A DNA stretch of 45,612 nucleotides, taken from NCBI GenBank assembly GCA_036897485.1, contig JAYMTF010000204.1, positions 1 through 45,612 on the forward strand. The letters run 5' to 3'. Position 1 is the stretch's first letter, and each line of letters opens with the position of its first letter. This DNA comes from Pelargonium nanum (taxonomy: Eukaryota; Streptophyta; Magnoliopsida; Geraniales; Geraniaceae). Below, piece after piece: positions 21,601 to 33,935 of this stretch. The notes under the pieces were generated by a model, which did no database searches, was not told where the DNA came from, and saw only the letters and a program-made list of their open reading frames with translations. The translations under genes were made by a program, and so were the position numbers.

Positions 21601-24600
21601 ATATCTGATCAAAATCCAATCTGTCTGTAGATGCTTCTTCTACACCCAACAGTTCATGTTCAACTTCTCCATTTGTAATTACAGAGTTCATAAGCTCTGA
21701 ATGGTCAGTTGCTTTTTGGCTACTCAGAGGAAGCGGAATTGCCCGTGAAGCAGCACAGTGGAATAAAGAGCGTGCAGCCATGCGTATATGCTCACTCTCA
21801 TCTTGCCAAAAGCTCGCCAGAAGCTGCAATACAAGACACTTATAATAAAGCATGCAGAAAATAACCTCGGTAGCACTGGAAAAAAAAAATCACGATATGC
21901 AACCTGAAGCAAGGGTGGCTTTACATCCGGAAATTTGTCTGAGAAATTTCGAGTGTAAAATGCTGCTAAAGCACTGCAAAACAAATGCATGTCAGGTACA
22001 GGATTACCTATGTTGCTTATGAAAGCAAATAACTTTGCAAGCATGTTGGAGATCAATCTTCAAAATGAATGGTCTTCTGTGGGGAATCTATATGGTAATG
22101 GGAAAATCTAGCATCAAGGAAAGCAAGGAACAAAGTGTTGGCAGTGTAATATATCAATACATAACTACTTTCAGATAACCAATGCATCAACATCCCTATT
22201 ACTGAGAACTGCAATTTACCAACTATTGTACAATTTAACTATCTACATCTTGATCTTTCAAAAATTTACACTCAACTAGTAAACATTGAATTGATGGCAA
22301 TTGGCCACAGAAAGAAAAGAATGTAACATTTCAAAACTTGACAGCATATGATATAAAGAGAATGGAAAACCTAAAATATAAGCAGGCTGATGCCATGCAT
22401 TACTCTTTGGTTAAAGCAGCCTAGTACCTGCTGGCTGCTGAACTGGACTGTGACAAGCTAATCATGCGTTGGGCTAGGGACACCATTGTTAGTGACCTCA
22501 TAGCACAGAATTCTGATGATGATTCCCAAAGCTGAAATGTTAATATCAATGTCTCAGGAAACTGAATGAAATTAATTATACATATATAAAGTCCAACAGA
22601 TTTGGCACAGTTCATTGAAGTACCTGAAGATCAGCACTTGAATCAGGAAATGCCAATGTCAAAGACCCTTTATCTCCTAGTAAACCAGCAGCTACAATAA
22701 AGTTCACTGGTTTCTTTAACTTCATATCAGATATCAGTAACTGATCAAGCTCACTATCTACATTCCACAAGTGCAGAAATGACAAGCTAAATTGAAGCAT
22801 GCGTTCTTCAAATGACCTATTCCAATCTTTCTCATGTACAGTACTATCAGTTGAGGTCCCACACAATACAGAAGCACCATTAGCAGTTATACGGTGGGGA
22901 CTAAGTGATTCAGTTGATTGTTCCTTCACATGAGTGTTGTCTTGATTGTTATAATTTGCGGTGAACTTAAGCTTCTGGCCAAGAAACATCAAAGAAGACA
23001 AGTCAAAACTAAGAGTCGCAATCCCAGGGAATGGACAAGAGCATTTGATGGGTTGCTTATTTTGGATGACAGGATGTGTGAATGGAATTATCTTTGCAGA
23101 ACTTTCCTTAGTCGCATGTGCGTTGGAAGCATCAGTTGTTTTTGTTATACTAGGCACCCTATTTGGTGCAGTAAATCCCTTTTCCAAGTTATTTGAATGC
23201 AACTGAGAACTCACTCCTTCAACGATGGGAAGAAGTAATGAGGAAACTGAAGTATCTCCATTCAACAAAGTCCCAGAGAAGTTTATGTTGATGCCTCTAC
23301 AGAAATGGTCAAACATTGAATGAGAAGCTGTGCCGCGAAGAACCCGCTCTCGAGCACCAGTTACAGCATCCCAAATGTATAAAACATCAATGGTATCGGA
23401 AGTTCCAGAATGTTTCTGGCAGAGACACGCAATATAACCTCTTGCACCATCCCATATAACTTTTGCGGGACAGGTAGGATGTCCAGAAAACATTCTCTCA
23501 ACCCGCAATGTCCTGAGAGAAGAAAGAGCAACACATGCATCTTCACCAACAGAGAGAAAGCAATCATTCCAGTAACGGTCAGTCTGAGCTGGAGGAAGAA
23601 TAATTTGATGTACTGGAGCCACGTGTTGATGCATTACTGTAATTAGATAGCCAGTATGAAGATCCCATATGCGGATAGTGCAGTCCATGCTTCCAGATAG
23701 TAAAACATGATTGAAACTCCCTTCTTTTGTGGGATTCGTCATTCGATGTGCAGCTAAACATAGCACAGCACCAGTGTGCCCCAAAAACTTCTGTTTCGAA
23801 ACATTTGAATCCATCACATGGCATGGACTATCACCATGCGAATCTATTATGTGAAATATGTCAAATCGTAAAACCTCAATATCACCACTATAAAACCCAT
23901 ACACAACAGCATAAGGAGTGTATAGGTTTTCAGAGATAATCATGGAAGAAGATACAAGCCGCCCCTTCTGAGCAAAACCATGATGTTTATAATTTGGATG
24001 TACATTATTCACATATTCAGACCTAGTATAAGAGCATTGCTGAGAAGCTGATTCATTTCCACAGCCATTGTTGTCCTCAAATTCATGAAGCATAGTAGAG
24101 TCTGCAAACATGTCAGCTGAAAATCCACCATCTCCAAGCATTTTGCATTGTTGGTTTAAGTTTCCATGTTCAAGTTTCTCATGTAGTGACCATATCGTGA
24201 CACGAGGTTTCCATTGTACAGGCTCTTCAATGTAAGAGTAAACGGATTCAATGCGGAGAAGATATTGATTCAATAAGACAAGAGAAATTGACAACCTTAC
24301 ATCTAAGGGATAACAGGCAGCAGGAATTTTACAAATAGACTCAAAACTAAATCTCTCATCCAAATAAGATACCCTATACACAATCGCAGATCCTTTGTTA
24401 TTCCACACAGCGAAATTTTCTGAAAGCATTTTACAGGATTCCTGGGTTTTCAACATATTCCCGGCATCAGCGCTTTCAAGGAACATGCCTCCTACAACAT
24501 ACAATTGATCGCCTTCAAGACAAAGATGATTATTTTGAAAAGAAATTTCGCCAATCGTAGCACCACTCTGTAGCTTGAAAATGCAGCAGTTTACTAAAAC

Positions 24601-25751
24601 AAGTGCAATAATGCTCCTGCAAGTTGCAATACACACCACATGTCCTCCCTTACCTACACAATCACTCCATATATTTGTTTCCAAATGGGAGGTAATTTCA
24701 GGCAAGCCAGCACCATCCTCCTTATTTGGGTGAGAATCCATTGAGATTGTCACCATCTGTAACTTACCAAATGAATCAGCCATAATTGCTGAATGCTGAT
24801 CCCCGCCTTCAGTAGATGAAACCACAGCCATACACTTCAATGGACCAATTGATAACTTCCCATGAAAAACTGTTTGTATAATGGTGAGAGTATATGTATC
24901 AACAATAACAACAGTGCATTTAGGAGGCTTTCTGTAATGAGCTTCTCCATTCAGTAAAGGCTCGCATTTTTCAACATCATCACCAAAATGATAGTCCGAT
25001 AAATGAACAACATCTGTGAAACAACAGGCAATGCATACGTATCTCGAATTTGAAGGCAATGTGCGAATTATAGATGGACTGCCCACCCAATGAGGTAACT
25101 TCCTACGTCGCCTGCAATGCCCACCTCTTCTGCTCCAGACGCATAACACACCATCAGTACAGGCACTAATTAAAGCACCACAGTTATGTGAATTAGAGCT
25201 CACTTCAACATTACTTGAAGTGTCAGTTATTCCATCACCCGATACCTTGGTAGGATTACAAATACCAAGATCAGCTATTGGCATGGCATGGCCACACAAC
25301 ATGGCCACTGGTCGAATCTCCTGATACATCAAAATGGAAAAAACTATGATCACATCAAAAAGGAAATTAAACAACGAAAGAAACTAAGCGTCCAAATTCA
25401 TTTCCGCAACTCAGAAATGCAATCAATAAAAAGGTAAAAAATTTGCTCAAGAAAGCCTAATTCAACTCATATACAAAAGCAATTGCGCATATGTAATCAA
25501 ATTGTTTTCCCCTACAGTTGCTACATTTCAATCAGATTCATCTGCATGTGAAGCTCAGAATTCTGTTTTAGGAAAAATAAAAGCAGAATTACCATCGAGT
25601 CGGAACCGGTGGAAGAAAGGTTCCACCAGAAGATGGAGCCATCTGATCCGCCGGTGTAGAGAGTAGGGGGGTGGTTGAGGACGGCGGTGGCGGTGACTCT
25701 TTGAAGAGGAGGCGTCCCCGACCAAACGCACGCCACGGATCGGAACTTCAT
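18645..25751 (-). CDS. WDR7 / rabconnectin-3-beta-like WD40 repeat protein
   Basis: A large WD40 protein of 1,508 residues. Exons on the minus strand are 25751-25593, 25320-22624, 22531-22428, 21973-21904, 21823-21005, 20787-20585, 20234-20111, 19140-18934 and 18788-18645; frame is continuous and total coding length is 4,527 bases. N-terminal repeats include LYTGGSDGSIFWWNL and ISACTDGVLCVWS. A second propeller region holds LLSGSMDCTIRIWDLHTGY. Exons 3-6 code for a helical, HEAT-like middle. A last WD-like unit near the C-terminus reads ISALSFSPEGE...LVAFSEHGLTIRWWSLG, and the protein ends RLEWVGVRKVLLMRH...LGTFLL. This architecture matches animal WDR7 (rabconnectin-3 beta, a V-ATPase regulator) and, from memory, Arabidopsis At4g11270. 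A V-ATPase link in plants is inference. Exon 2 alone encodes 899 residues. Confidence 0.93.
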
Positions 25752-26450
25752 TACCGCCTTGTCGGAATTACATACGACGTTGATCCGATGAAACCGGAGA
25801 AAGTGGGACGGTAACGGGAAGGTGGAGAGGAAATTGAAGTTGGGAAAATGAACTTCATGGACTCCGACTAAACCGGATCCGGGTCAGAAAAACTAGATCC
25901 AGATCAGTCTGGATATCAAGTAATCTATCTTGTTGGGCTTTAATGTAACCGGTCCATCCACTTTGGCCCTGGCCCAGGCCCATATATGAGTCATGAGTGC
26001 CAGGAACATACAAATATGTTTTCTGCTCTTCATATCTTCCCGGGAATTGTGGCAGGAATATAAACAAAGATTTTTCCAATGCTAATTTAATTATGTTGAC
26101 CAATCTAACAGAGTTTGTGCTACAAATATTGACCCTGTACAAGAATACAATATTTGGTTGACTCTGTACTTGTAGGCACAAACACAAGACCTAGACATGG
26201 CATCACATACTTGTGTATGTCTTGCCTTCAGTCAATAACTTCGTCCTTAACACGTACTTCAACAAGTACAAATACAATGAATTTCATGCAGATATTAGTA
26301 TTTAATATATACCATATAATAAAACTTTCTTTTATATATTCCCAACCTTGCATTATCGTGATACCATGGCTCCCTCTTTTTCTCACATAAAATAAATATA
26401 AGAACGTCTCACTTTTATCTGAAGTTTTAGCTAAATTGGTCGATTATTAT
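25752..26450. other. WDR7-like promoter/leader and intergenic
   Basis: The first 100 bases are GC-balanced leader sequence. Beyond 25900 there are only stop-rich frames. No other gene seen. Confidence 0.45.
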
Positions 26451-26452
26451 GA

Positions 26453-26490
26453 TACTCTATCCGTCTTAAAATGAGTGTTACTATTTTTGT
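26453..26490 (+). mobile_element. Decayed end of a Stowaway-like MITE
   Basis: TACTCTATCCGTCTTAAAAT followed by GAGTG resembles the TACTCCCTCCGT terminal repeat shared by plant Stowaway (Tc1/mariner) MITEs and by the elements at 44050 and 45147 here. I cannot find the matching right end, so it is a fragment at most. Confidence 0.4.
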
Positions 26491-28649
26491 ATCTTGAAAA
26501 GAATTAAAAATAAAGTACTTTTTGGAAAAGAAAGATAAGTACTTAATTAAGCGTAGTATATTTATTTTTATATATCTTTGTGACCATGTGTTAATTATAA
26601 CACTTAATTTTTCAACTACTTTCAATCATTGCTTTTCTTACATTTTGGAAAGATTTCTAGTCTATATTTTCTAATTTTATGTGTATAAAATAACACATAT
26701 TCTTTATATTAATCTTATGTTAATGTACTATCTGTTTAATTTTGCCTAATCAGTATGATTATTAATTTATGGGACACACATGTAGGTCCTCTAAGTAAAT
26801 ACACCTATTTGAACGATGACTTTCTGTACCATTCATCAATGGTTTTGGACCTTTTGGTTGGCGTTGAAATCAATAAAAAATATCACTGATTGGGTATCAT
26901 TTATAGATTTTACGCCTACTGTACGTATTTTATTACATTGCCTTCTGCAATATATCAATCATGATTGGTTTAGTTATAGCTAGACGCCCAAATATATATA
27001 GCATCCAATAATGCATTAATTTATTAACTGTTGTCTTTGGCAAATATTTATTTGGTGAACATGCAAGTAAGGGTGCTGAAAATGAATATGCATCTTCGTG
27101 AATCGTGAGGCTTTTGGTCTCAACTCCAATTAAGTGGCAAAGTAAACTAAAATTAGTGGGTGCTAACACAAGATCACATTGAAAAAAGGTTGCAGCAGTT
27201 AATAAAGAAAACTACTATATTGGATACGGACATATCTATTAGATTTGATTAGATGGGAGTTGGCTCTCCAACCAAATACAGTTGCACATAAACTATTATG
27301 ATGCTCCACAAAACTCCTAGGTCAATTGATGAAGTTTCAACAAAATTCAAACTGTCTTTTTAGTACCTAATTTTTAAAACAAGTCTTCTTTTAATTGAAA
27401 CATGTTCCAATACTTAAGTAAGTTATTTGCTCCTCGAAAAGTCATGTAAGTCAATATTCTAGTAATTAATGCTTACCTTCTAACTATTTATGTTTAGTTA
27501 TATATATAGAGTAAAATATTCATCTTCTCTTACAATAAGTTCATGACGCTACGTTAAACTCTTAAATATATATATCAATACACGTATTCTCTCGATCAAA
27601 TCTCATATGATGCTCAAGTCGATTTTTTGCTATTCACGTTTGATTACATATAGAAAAATATTCATTGTTGTCTTTTATGTGGCGCGATAACTTTTTTGTT
27701 GTTAGACTTTACTTTTGGGCCTTACAAGTTTTAAAGTTTTGAGAATATAAGATTATCAGTCAAATTTATTCAACCGCATTACCGCAATCCGAAGTCGAAA
27801 TTTTCACCTCTAGTCTCGGTTAGTGTCCTAGACTTGGGTCCTATGTGTTTTTGCCTCCAATCCTCGAATACTATATTGAGTTCATTAATTTGTCTTCCTA
27901 ACTACTACTCTACTACTATACATTTACAAGCACTTTTACCTCTCTCTCTCTTCCAATCTACTACTTGCATTTGACTTAAATACTATACTGTCTTTAATTC
28001 TTTCATATTCTAATTTCTAATAAAAGTCTCCATTGAGAATGGACTTTAAGCTTCAAAGTCAAGACCATTGATGATGGGTGCTAAATATATGCAACTTCTC
28101 AAAGAGACTTTTGCGATACCACTTCACGTGATGTTGTACTCTAATCTGTGGAATGCGTCAATGACAATTAATTAAGTAGTAATGTGGAATATCCATTATC
28201 CCTCAATTGGATCCCAACTTATTATTATTTACGACAATTATGTATTCCTTGGTTAGTTTTCATGGATATGGCTAAATTTGAGGGTAGGTGGTCCCCTTCC
28301 CTTTTTTTGTTATAAAGAAACCATATATACTAGTGATCAAAGAGGTTGTTAGACAACTTTAGTAGTACCAGAGTTAATGTTACAAACATTCGATAAAAAT
28401 CAAAGAGCACTTACAGTCGGATTGGAGAATTGAAACAAAAAATTAGCTAGATAGTCTGCTACACGGTTGACCATAATAAGGATATAGTCCTCAAACCACT
28501 TCATTTTTTTCCTGCACTCGAAAATAATTGACTTCTAAGGATGAGAACATTTTAAGAAATATGATTATAGGAGACCTATTACTAAAAACTCCCTCCTAAG
28601 TAAAGGTACCTTGGGTTTTAAGCTCATATGAAAGGTAATTTGGGCTTGA

Positions 28650-28694
28650 CCGACTCCTAAAATAAGTCATGCACTACTAACTTTTAGGAGCCGG
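28650..28694. repeat. Inverted repeat, 13-base arms
   Basis: CCGACTCCTAAAA (28650-28662) pairs with TTTTAGGAGCCGG (28682-28694) with one mismatch and a 19-base loop. A second hairpin, GAGACGG/CCGTCTC at 28730-28750, follows 36 bases later. Together they could be the core of a small fold-back element, but no terminal repeats or target duplication are visible. Confidence 0.55.
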
Positions 28695-29879
28695 GTTGAG
28701 TGGCTTATAAAAGATGAAATTAACTATGGGAGACGGTTTTTGGCCGTCTCTCAAAGCTGCAATTAAATCACAATTTTGTAAATAGAAGATGTATGAAATA
28801 AAGCAACATCAAATTAAAAATTAACGGGACCCCTTCCCCCTATTTTCTTTATTGTTGTTTAATTTCTTACCTCCCCCTTTCCAAACAATAGTTTTGAATT
28901 CACAAATGCTTTTCACACTCAGTGATTTTTTTACTATATTGTTCATCACTTAGTTGTGTAGTAGTTGGGTGAATATACTATTTTCTTTGCTATCAATTCA
29001 ACATGTTTATCTCATGAATACTATTCTTGGCAATTCAATAATTGAAAAGAAAATGAAGTCTACATATTTTGTACCTCTACTGCAGCTATTGAATGAAGCA
29101 ATTAAAAATGGCAGCAAAGAAAAATGTAGAGCAGGGAAGAGGGGACAACAGATGGTGATATGAAATCTAAACGCAAATAAATGCGATTGAAATTTTAGCA
29201 GATGTGTGTCACAGAATTGCATCTAAATGTATCCAAGTTTAATGTCACAGTGTCGTTTTCATCTTCCCAATTATACATTACCTAAATTTACCAATAGGAT
29301 CCTCCAACACAACATGTGGTCTCACAACACCACAAGTTAAAAACTGCTATTGTAGTAGGTTTTTATTTTTAGTTAAAAATTAAGTTGAGTGAAAGGCCAC
29401 TTATTCTCTTGTGTCAATAATAATAATTCATGTCACATTTTGGATTAGACAACAATTAATAATGTTGTAGATAGATAATATTAAATCTAGATTCTCACAT
29501 AACTTGTTATAAAATCACTATCAGCACTATTTACTTTAAGATAATAATTAGATATTCATTTAGAGTTGATTAGTATTTTTTAGGTGTGAATCATGCATTT
29601 TAATTTGGATCAATGTGAGGCGGGCATGTGTACTCTAAAGCGTATCAAAAGAATCTCAATTTTAACATGATGGGCCAAGATTTATGTCATCTAGAGCGAG
29701 GATATAACGAAGGGGAGCCCACTGCTAAAAGTAATAAATGTATAAAAAGGGCTTACCATGAGATTTATTGGGAGGATTTGATACATTAGCCACATCAAGA
29801 GGATCAATTCGAGAAAACAGCACTTCAAACGAGAACCAATTTGAACTCCGAAATACTTAAAAATTCAAAAGGATATAAC

Positions 29880-30230
29880 AAAAAAAGAGACTTGCCCGCT
29901 TGTTTGTGGGCCTAAACTACCACTACCGACCGTCACGTCAGCATGCCACACGACATGTCTCTGCCACGTCAATCATCATGCGTTCGACACAAGGCACACC
30001 ATGTATCCGAGAGTCTCATTGTTTCTTTCGAGTTGACTCGCTATAGGGTTCTCCGAATCACCCAACTTGAAACCCAACTCAGCCTTATAAGTGGGCTCAC
30101 AGTGAGTTGGTCTAACCATATCACGAAAAAAGACTCATCGTCAACCGACCTCTCATGTCTTGCCACGTGGGAAGGCTTACCGAGCTCCACATGCATGTGC
30201 CACACCAGATCATCTACTTAGCCTTCAGGC
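29880..30230. other. GC-richer island of unknown origin
   Basis: In the middle of roughly 30% GC DNA this block is close to 50% GC, with several ACGT cores (CACGTCA twice, CCACGTGG once). The ORF at 29943-30221 lacks any recognisable protein feature. It may be a fragment of an unrelated repeat or an inserted segment; I cannot assign it. Confidence 0.35.
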
Positions 30231-30804
30231 AGGGTTGGACATTGCTATAAGACTAAAATTATACTGATATTTGGACCAAACACCAAATTGACTATATTGT
30301 ACTGTACTCGGTTTATGGACCGAAAATGCACATGACCATGCTAGTTGGAACTAATTTTTTGATTTTTTGCATATCTTCTAAAATATAAAAGAAAACTTCT
30401 CTCAATTAAAGATTGTAATTACTACATTCAAGTTTCAACAACATTACGATAATTTTAAATTGCAAGATGCAGCAAATTTTCATCTTCAAAGTTGAAATTT
30501 AAGGTAAGAATCTCACATTGATACCTTGTTTTTCTCATATGGATACAAATTAAAATGTGAGTCGACCATATTTTTTACCATACAATTATGGATTTGTCAT
30601 TTGTGTCTCCTAGTCCCATATGAATTATAAAAGCTTTGAAATACTAAAATGGTCAAAGAAAAGGGCCCACACATTTTATGTTGTAGCAGAACTGGACGTC
30701 CACGTGTTAGTTTTGCTATGATCAATCGCCTTCATAGCCAAGCACTCCATCACAATTTGTCAACACTCAAAGCCATTAGCTGAAGCTCACAACTGTTACT
30801 CCAC

Positions 30805-30838
30805 TTCTTCTTCTTCTTCTTTTTTTTTTTTTTTTTTT
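30805..30838 (+). repeat. (TTC)n and poly-T tract
   Basis: Five TTC-type units run into a stretch of about 19 T residues. A simple low-complexity tract, possibly the reversed poly-A tail of an old insertion. Confidence 0.85.
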
Positions 30839-31289
30839 ATTTTTTTAATAAAACTGTTAATCCACATTGTTTGCCTAAAAATGAGAAAACAAATTATAAT
30901 TTACCCTCCCATCTATATTTTAGATAACTTTTAACTTGATTAATTTATTGAAAAAATACGATGGTATCTCTAATTTTATTTTATTTTTAAATTACATTGC
31001 ATGTTTCAATGTACAAATTATGTTTTAGTTTTTTTAATTCTTTGACATATTTCGATTAATGTGTTGGAAATGTATAATTATTAAGAAAGTACAAGAATTG
31101 TGTTATTGACATGTGCTACAGAATAACACATGATAATTGTATAGTTTAAAAATAAAAAAACGGTGATTATTCATTTGTTTACTATATCATAGTGGTTTTA
31201 ATTAGTTAATATTTTGTTATGTTGTATTCAATGTATATGTGTAATAAATTAATGATTCTTTTTCCTAATACATAAATTATTGATTCTTA

Positions 31290-31419
31290 GCTAGATCTTC
31301 GGTTTCTGTAGAAGGAGTTAGTGGTTGGGTAGGGTCTGAAAGCCTTATTCCGATTGGTGATTTGTTATCTATGGATCTTGCTAATTAATAAAGGTGATTA
31401 ACTTTCCTTTAAAAAAAAT
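31290..31419 (+). mobile_element. Probable 3' tail of a truncated LINE (non-LTR retrotransposon)
   Basis: A frame reading GWVGSESLIPIGDLLSMDLAN followed by two stop codons resembles the C-terminal end of plant LINE RNase H-type ORFs. It is followed at once by AATAAAGG and TTTCCTT before an A8 run, the usual shape of plant L1 3' ends. Only about 130 bases are recognisable, and no target-site duplication is evident. Confidence 0.4.
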
Positions 31420-32191
31420 AATTACCATTCTAATAAAAAAAAACTTGAACTCTCACTGTTGGATATATATTTATAAATAGTTAATAATTTTAAAATGGGG
31501 AATAACTTCAAGTTTTCACTTTTTTGAGCTAATTACCGACATGTAAAATCCAGATTATTTTATTACTTATATTATTTTTAAGTTTTATTTATTAATGGTA
31601 GTTTACTGTTACATTCACGCGGTTTGCCAAAAGCCAAAACTTTCTCTTTCTTAATCCTTCTAAATACAACAGCTAAGCAACAAATTGATTGAAATAATAC
31701 AAATTTGCGCATATAACAACATAATTAATTAGCTCCTCCTCTTAAAATATTTCTCTCCCTTGTGTTAATGTATTTGTTTTATTTCTCATATTGCAAGTAA
31801 AATACACATGCGTAATATTAAAATAATAAGAGATAAAATATTTAATGAGAATATTGAAACTTACTGAATAGTATTATATGCTTCTTTATCACCTAGTTTT
31901 GAATCATTTCACGTGCTTGCAATATACTTAATTATAATTTATGGTACTCTTAATTAATTCGTATTTCTATTTCTCATATCAATTCTTTTTCTTTAATAAT
32001 AATAATCAATTCATATTTCTTAATAGTAATAATAACTGATTTTTTGTCATGGACACCAAATACATCAAAATTTTACCATTTTAAGGAAATCTTGTTAGAT
32101 TAGAGTAACCATATTCATTAGCTCTTCAGGTTTTTAGACCCCCAAAATTCACAACCAAAAACTTCAATGAATTTAAATGCGTAAAAATCTT

Positions 32192-32405
32192 CTATGAAGT
32201 TCTTGGGCACTGATGGAGATCCATAGTATCAACATATCCACCAATGCTATACCTCGTGCTCCCCTTAGGCTTGGTTGTGGACTCTAGATCAAACTCGAGT
32301 TCCATTGAATTACCTTCTTCTGAGCATACACAAAGAGTGCCGTGAAGCAAGCAAAGAAATACAAAATTAAGACAAAACTTAAAAACAAAAATATGAAACA
32401 CACAT
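32192..32405 (-). pseudogene. Possible small secreted peptide locus with split reading frame
   Basis: On the minus strand an ATG at 32405 opens a hydrophobic N-terminus (MCFIFLFLSFVLILYFFACF...) like a signal peptide. In the neighbouring frame the last 42 codons are GC-richer than the surroundings and read MELEFDLEST..., then KGSTRYSIGG, then a C-terminal VDTMDLHQCPRTS and stop. That second frame has no ATG ahead of the signal-like part (only GTG at 32401). Either the locus has lost frame, or the 32,200-32,320 part is a terminal exon (possible acceptor tatgctcag) whose first exon I did not find. A TATA-like run (CTATATATATT on the minus strand) lies near 32480-32490. I do not recognise the family. 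Chance is a real alternative. Confidence 0.22.
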
Positions 32406-33100
32406 AAATAAACTTAATATATAATGTACAACAACACAAATGCAATGTTTTCGAATCGAAATATGGGTTGCAAAAATAATATATATAGTGTATTAGAACA
32501 TGTCATATCTATATGAAACGATGCATAACTACCATTATATGTCATTATTAAATATTCAGATGGTCGATTATGATGAGATTGAACTTGATTTACTAATCGG
32601 AAACATCGTTAAGTTTAATTATAAAAAGTGTGAACATGTGGACTAAGGCCTATAGTTTGGAGTTCACTACTAAAATTAAAACATTTTATTAACATGACTC
32701 TAATTTTAGCCAATTAATTTTCTTAACAACCTTTATTTTCTATTTATATAAATGTTTGTTAATATCCAATATTTTCTTGTAAACGAAGGTCACAAACAGG
32801 ATAAAATTGTGAATAAATAGAAAGAAAATAAGAGAGAGAGAGAGTCAAAATATAGTCTTTCTTAAATGAACGCGGAAATTCGGGTGTCTCATATTCAAGA
32901 TCACATCTCTACTGTCTGACCTACTTATGGACCCATTCTCATCAAATCTTTTTTTAATAAAATGAATGAGATAAAATTTATTTATTTTTTTGGTCGGGAA
33001 ATTTAATTGAATTCATTTTGTATTACGCAAGAAGCATCTTTAAATTTAGTAATCTTTTGCATTAACTATTGATCAAGATATAAGAAACTAAATAAATATT

Positions 33101-33935
33101 TATTCACTTCTCATTTTGCTCTTCAAATCAGAAGCAGTCTTCTGTAGAAAACTTCAAAACCTCTGCAAGTTCATTTTGTGGGCAGTTTCTTTATTTGCTT
33201 CTCCAAGCTCTTGTTTATATGTACCTGCTTTCTGTTTTGCCTTTTTTTTTCCTCTGCACAGTTTATTACTTGATTCCTTCCCGTTTCATTCTCCGCCAGG
33301 ACACCTTTTGATTCCAATATCAGACATCTTTACCCAGAATCAACAATTTGGGTCTCTGTTGAAACCAATTTTTCTGGAAATTCTGATTAATAAAATCTAC
33401 CTTTCTCTGATTTTCCTCAATATCTCTGTTCCTCCCCTGTTTTGATTTAACTTGAAGGTTTAAACGTTGAATCTTTGTGGCAAACGTGTTTCTTCAATTT
33501 TGAACAAAGTATAGTCGTTTTCTTTGAGATTCAGTCTAGACCTTCCTCATTTTAACCGTTAGGCTCGCCGGGATTTGTTTTCTCCGGTGCTCGGAAAGTG
33601 GTGGATTTCGACAACATTGCCAACGAGGACTCTGGTTTGTTTGAAAACAGAGAAGATTACTAGTTTATTTCCTTAAAATTAGCTGTCCGGACGTCAAAAA
33701 ATAGAAGTCTTTGGTGGACGGGTTTGAATTCTTTCACTTTCTCTTAAAAGGAAAACAAATCCCTACAATTTCTCTTCACTCTCTCCATATCATCTCTCCT
33801 AAACACCCCTTCTTCTTTTCTCTCTCTTTTTTTCCTTCGATTTTCTGGGCTTCCTCTGTTTTTTTCTTTCACTTTCAGGGTTTGGAGAGAGAAACAAATA
33901 AAAGACGCCTCTATTTCTTCTCTCTCTCTCAAGCC
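33101..33935 (+). promoter_or_regulatory. Long pyrimidine-rich leader region of the DUF789 gene
   Basis: From about 33221 to 33935 there is not a single ATG on the plus strand, and the last 180 bases are strongly C/T-rich. Such depletion suggests a genuine transcribed 5'UTR of several hundred bases, possibly with an intron (an acceptor-like ctttcag ends near 33878). It supports the ATG at 33936 as the main start. Confidence 0.5.

Larger units (their letters stand above)
26491..33100. other. Long gene-poor, AT-rich region
   Basis: About 6.6 kb with no supported gene apart from the weak small-peptide candidate at 32192-32405. It holds inverted repeats near 28650-28750, a GC-richer island at 29880-30230, a TTC/T run at 30805-30838, a probable LINE tail near 31290-31419, and AT microsatellite-like stretches. 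The rest looks like decayed repeat and intergenic filler. Confidence 0.5.

Noticed and set aside
29943-30221. 92-codon plus-strand ORF in the GC-rich island
   Set aside because: No signal peptide, domain or promoter; its length is explained by locally high GC content.
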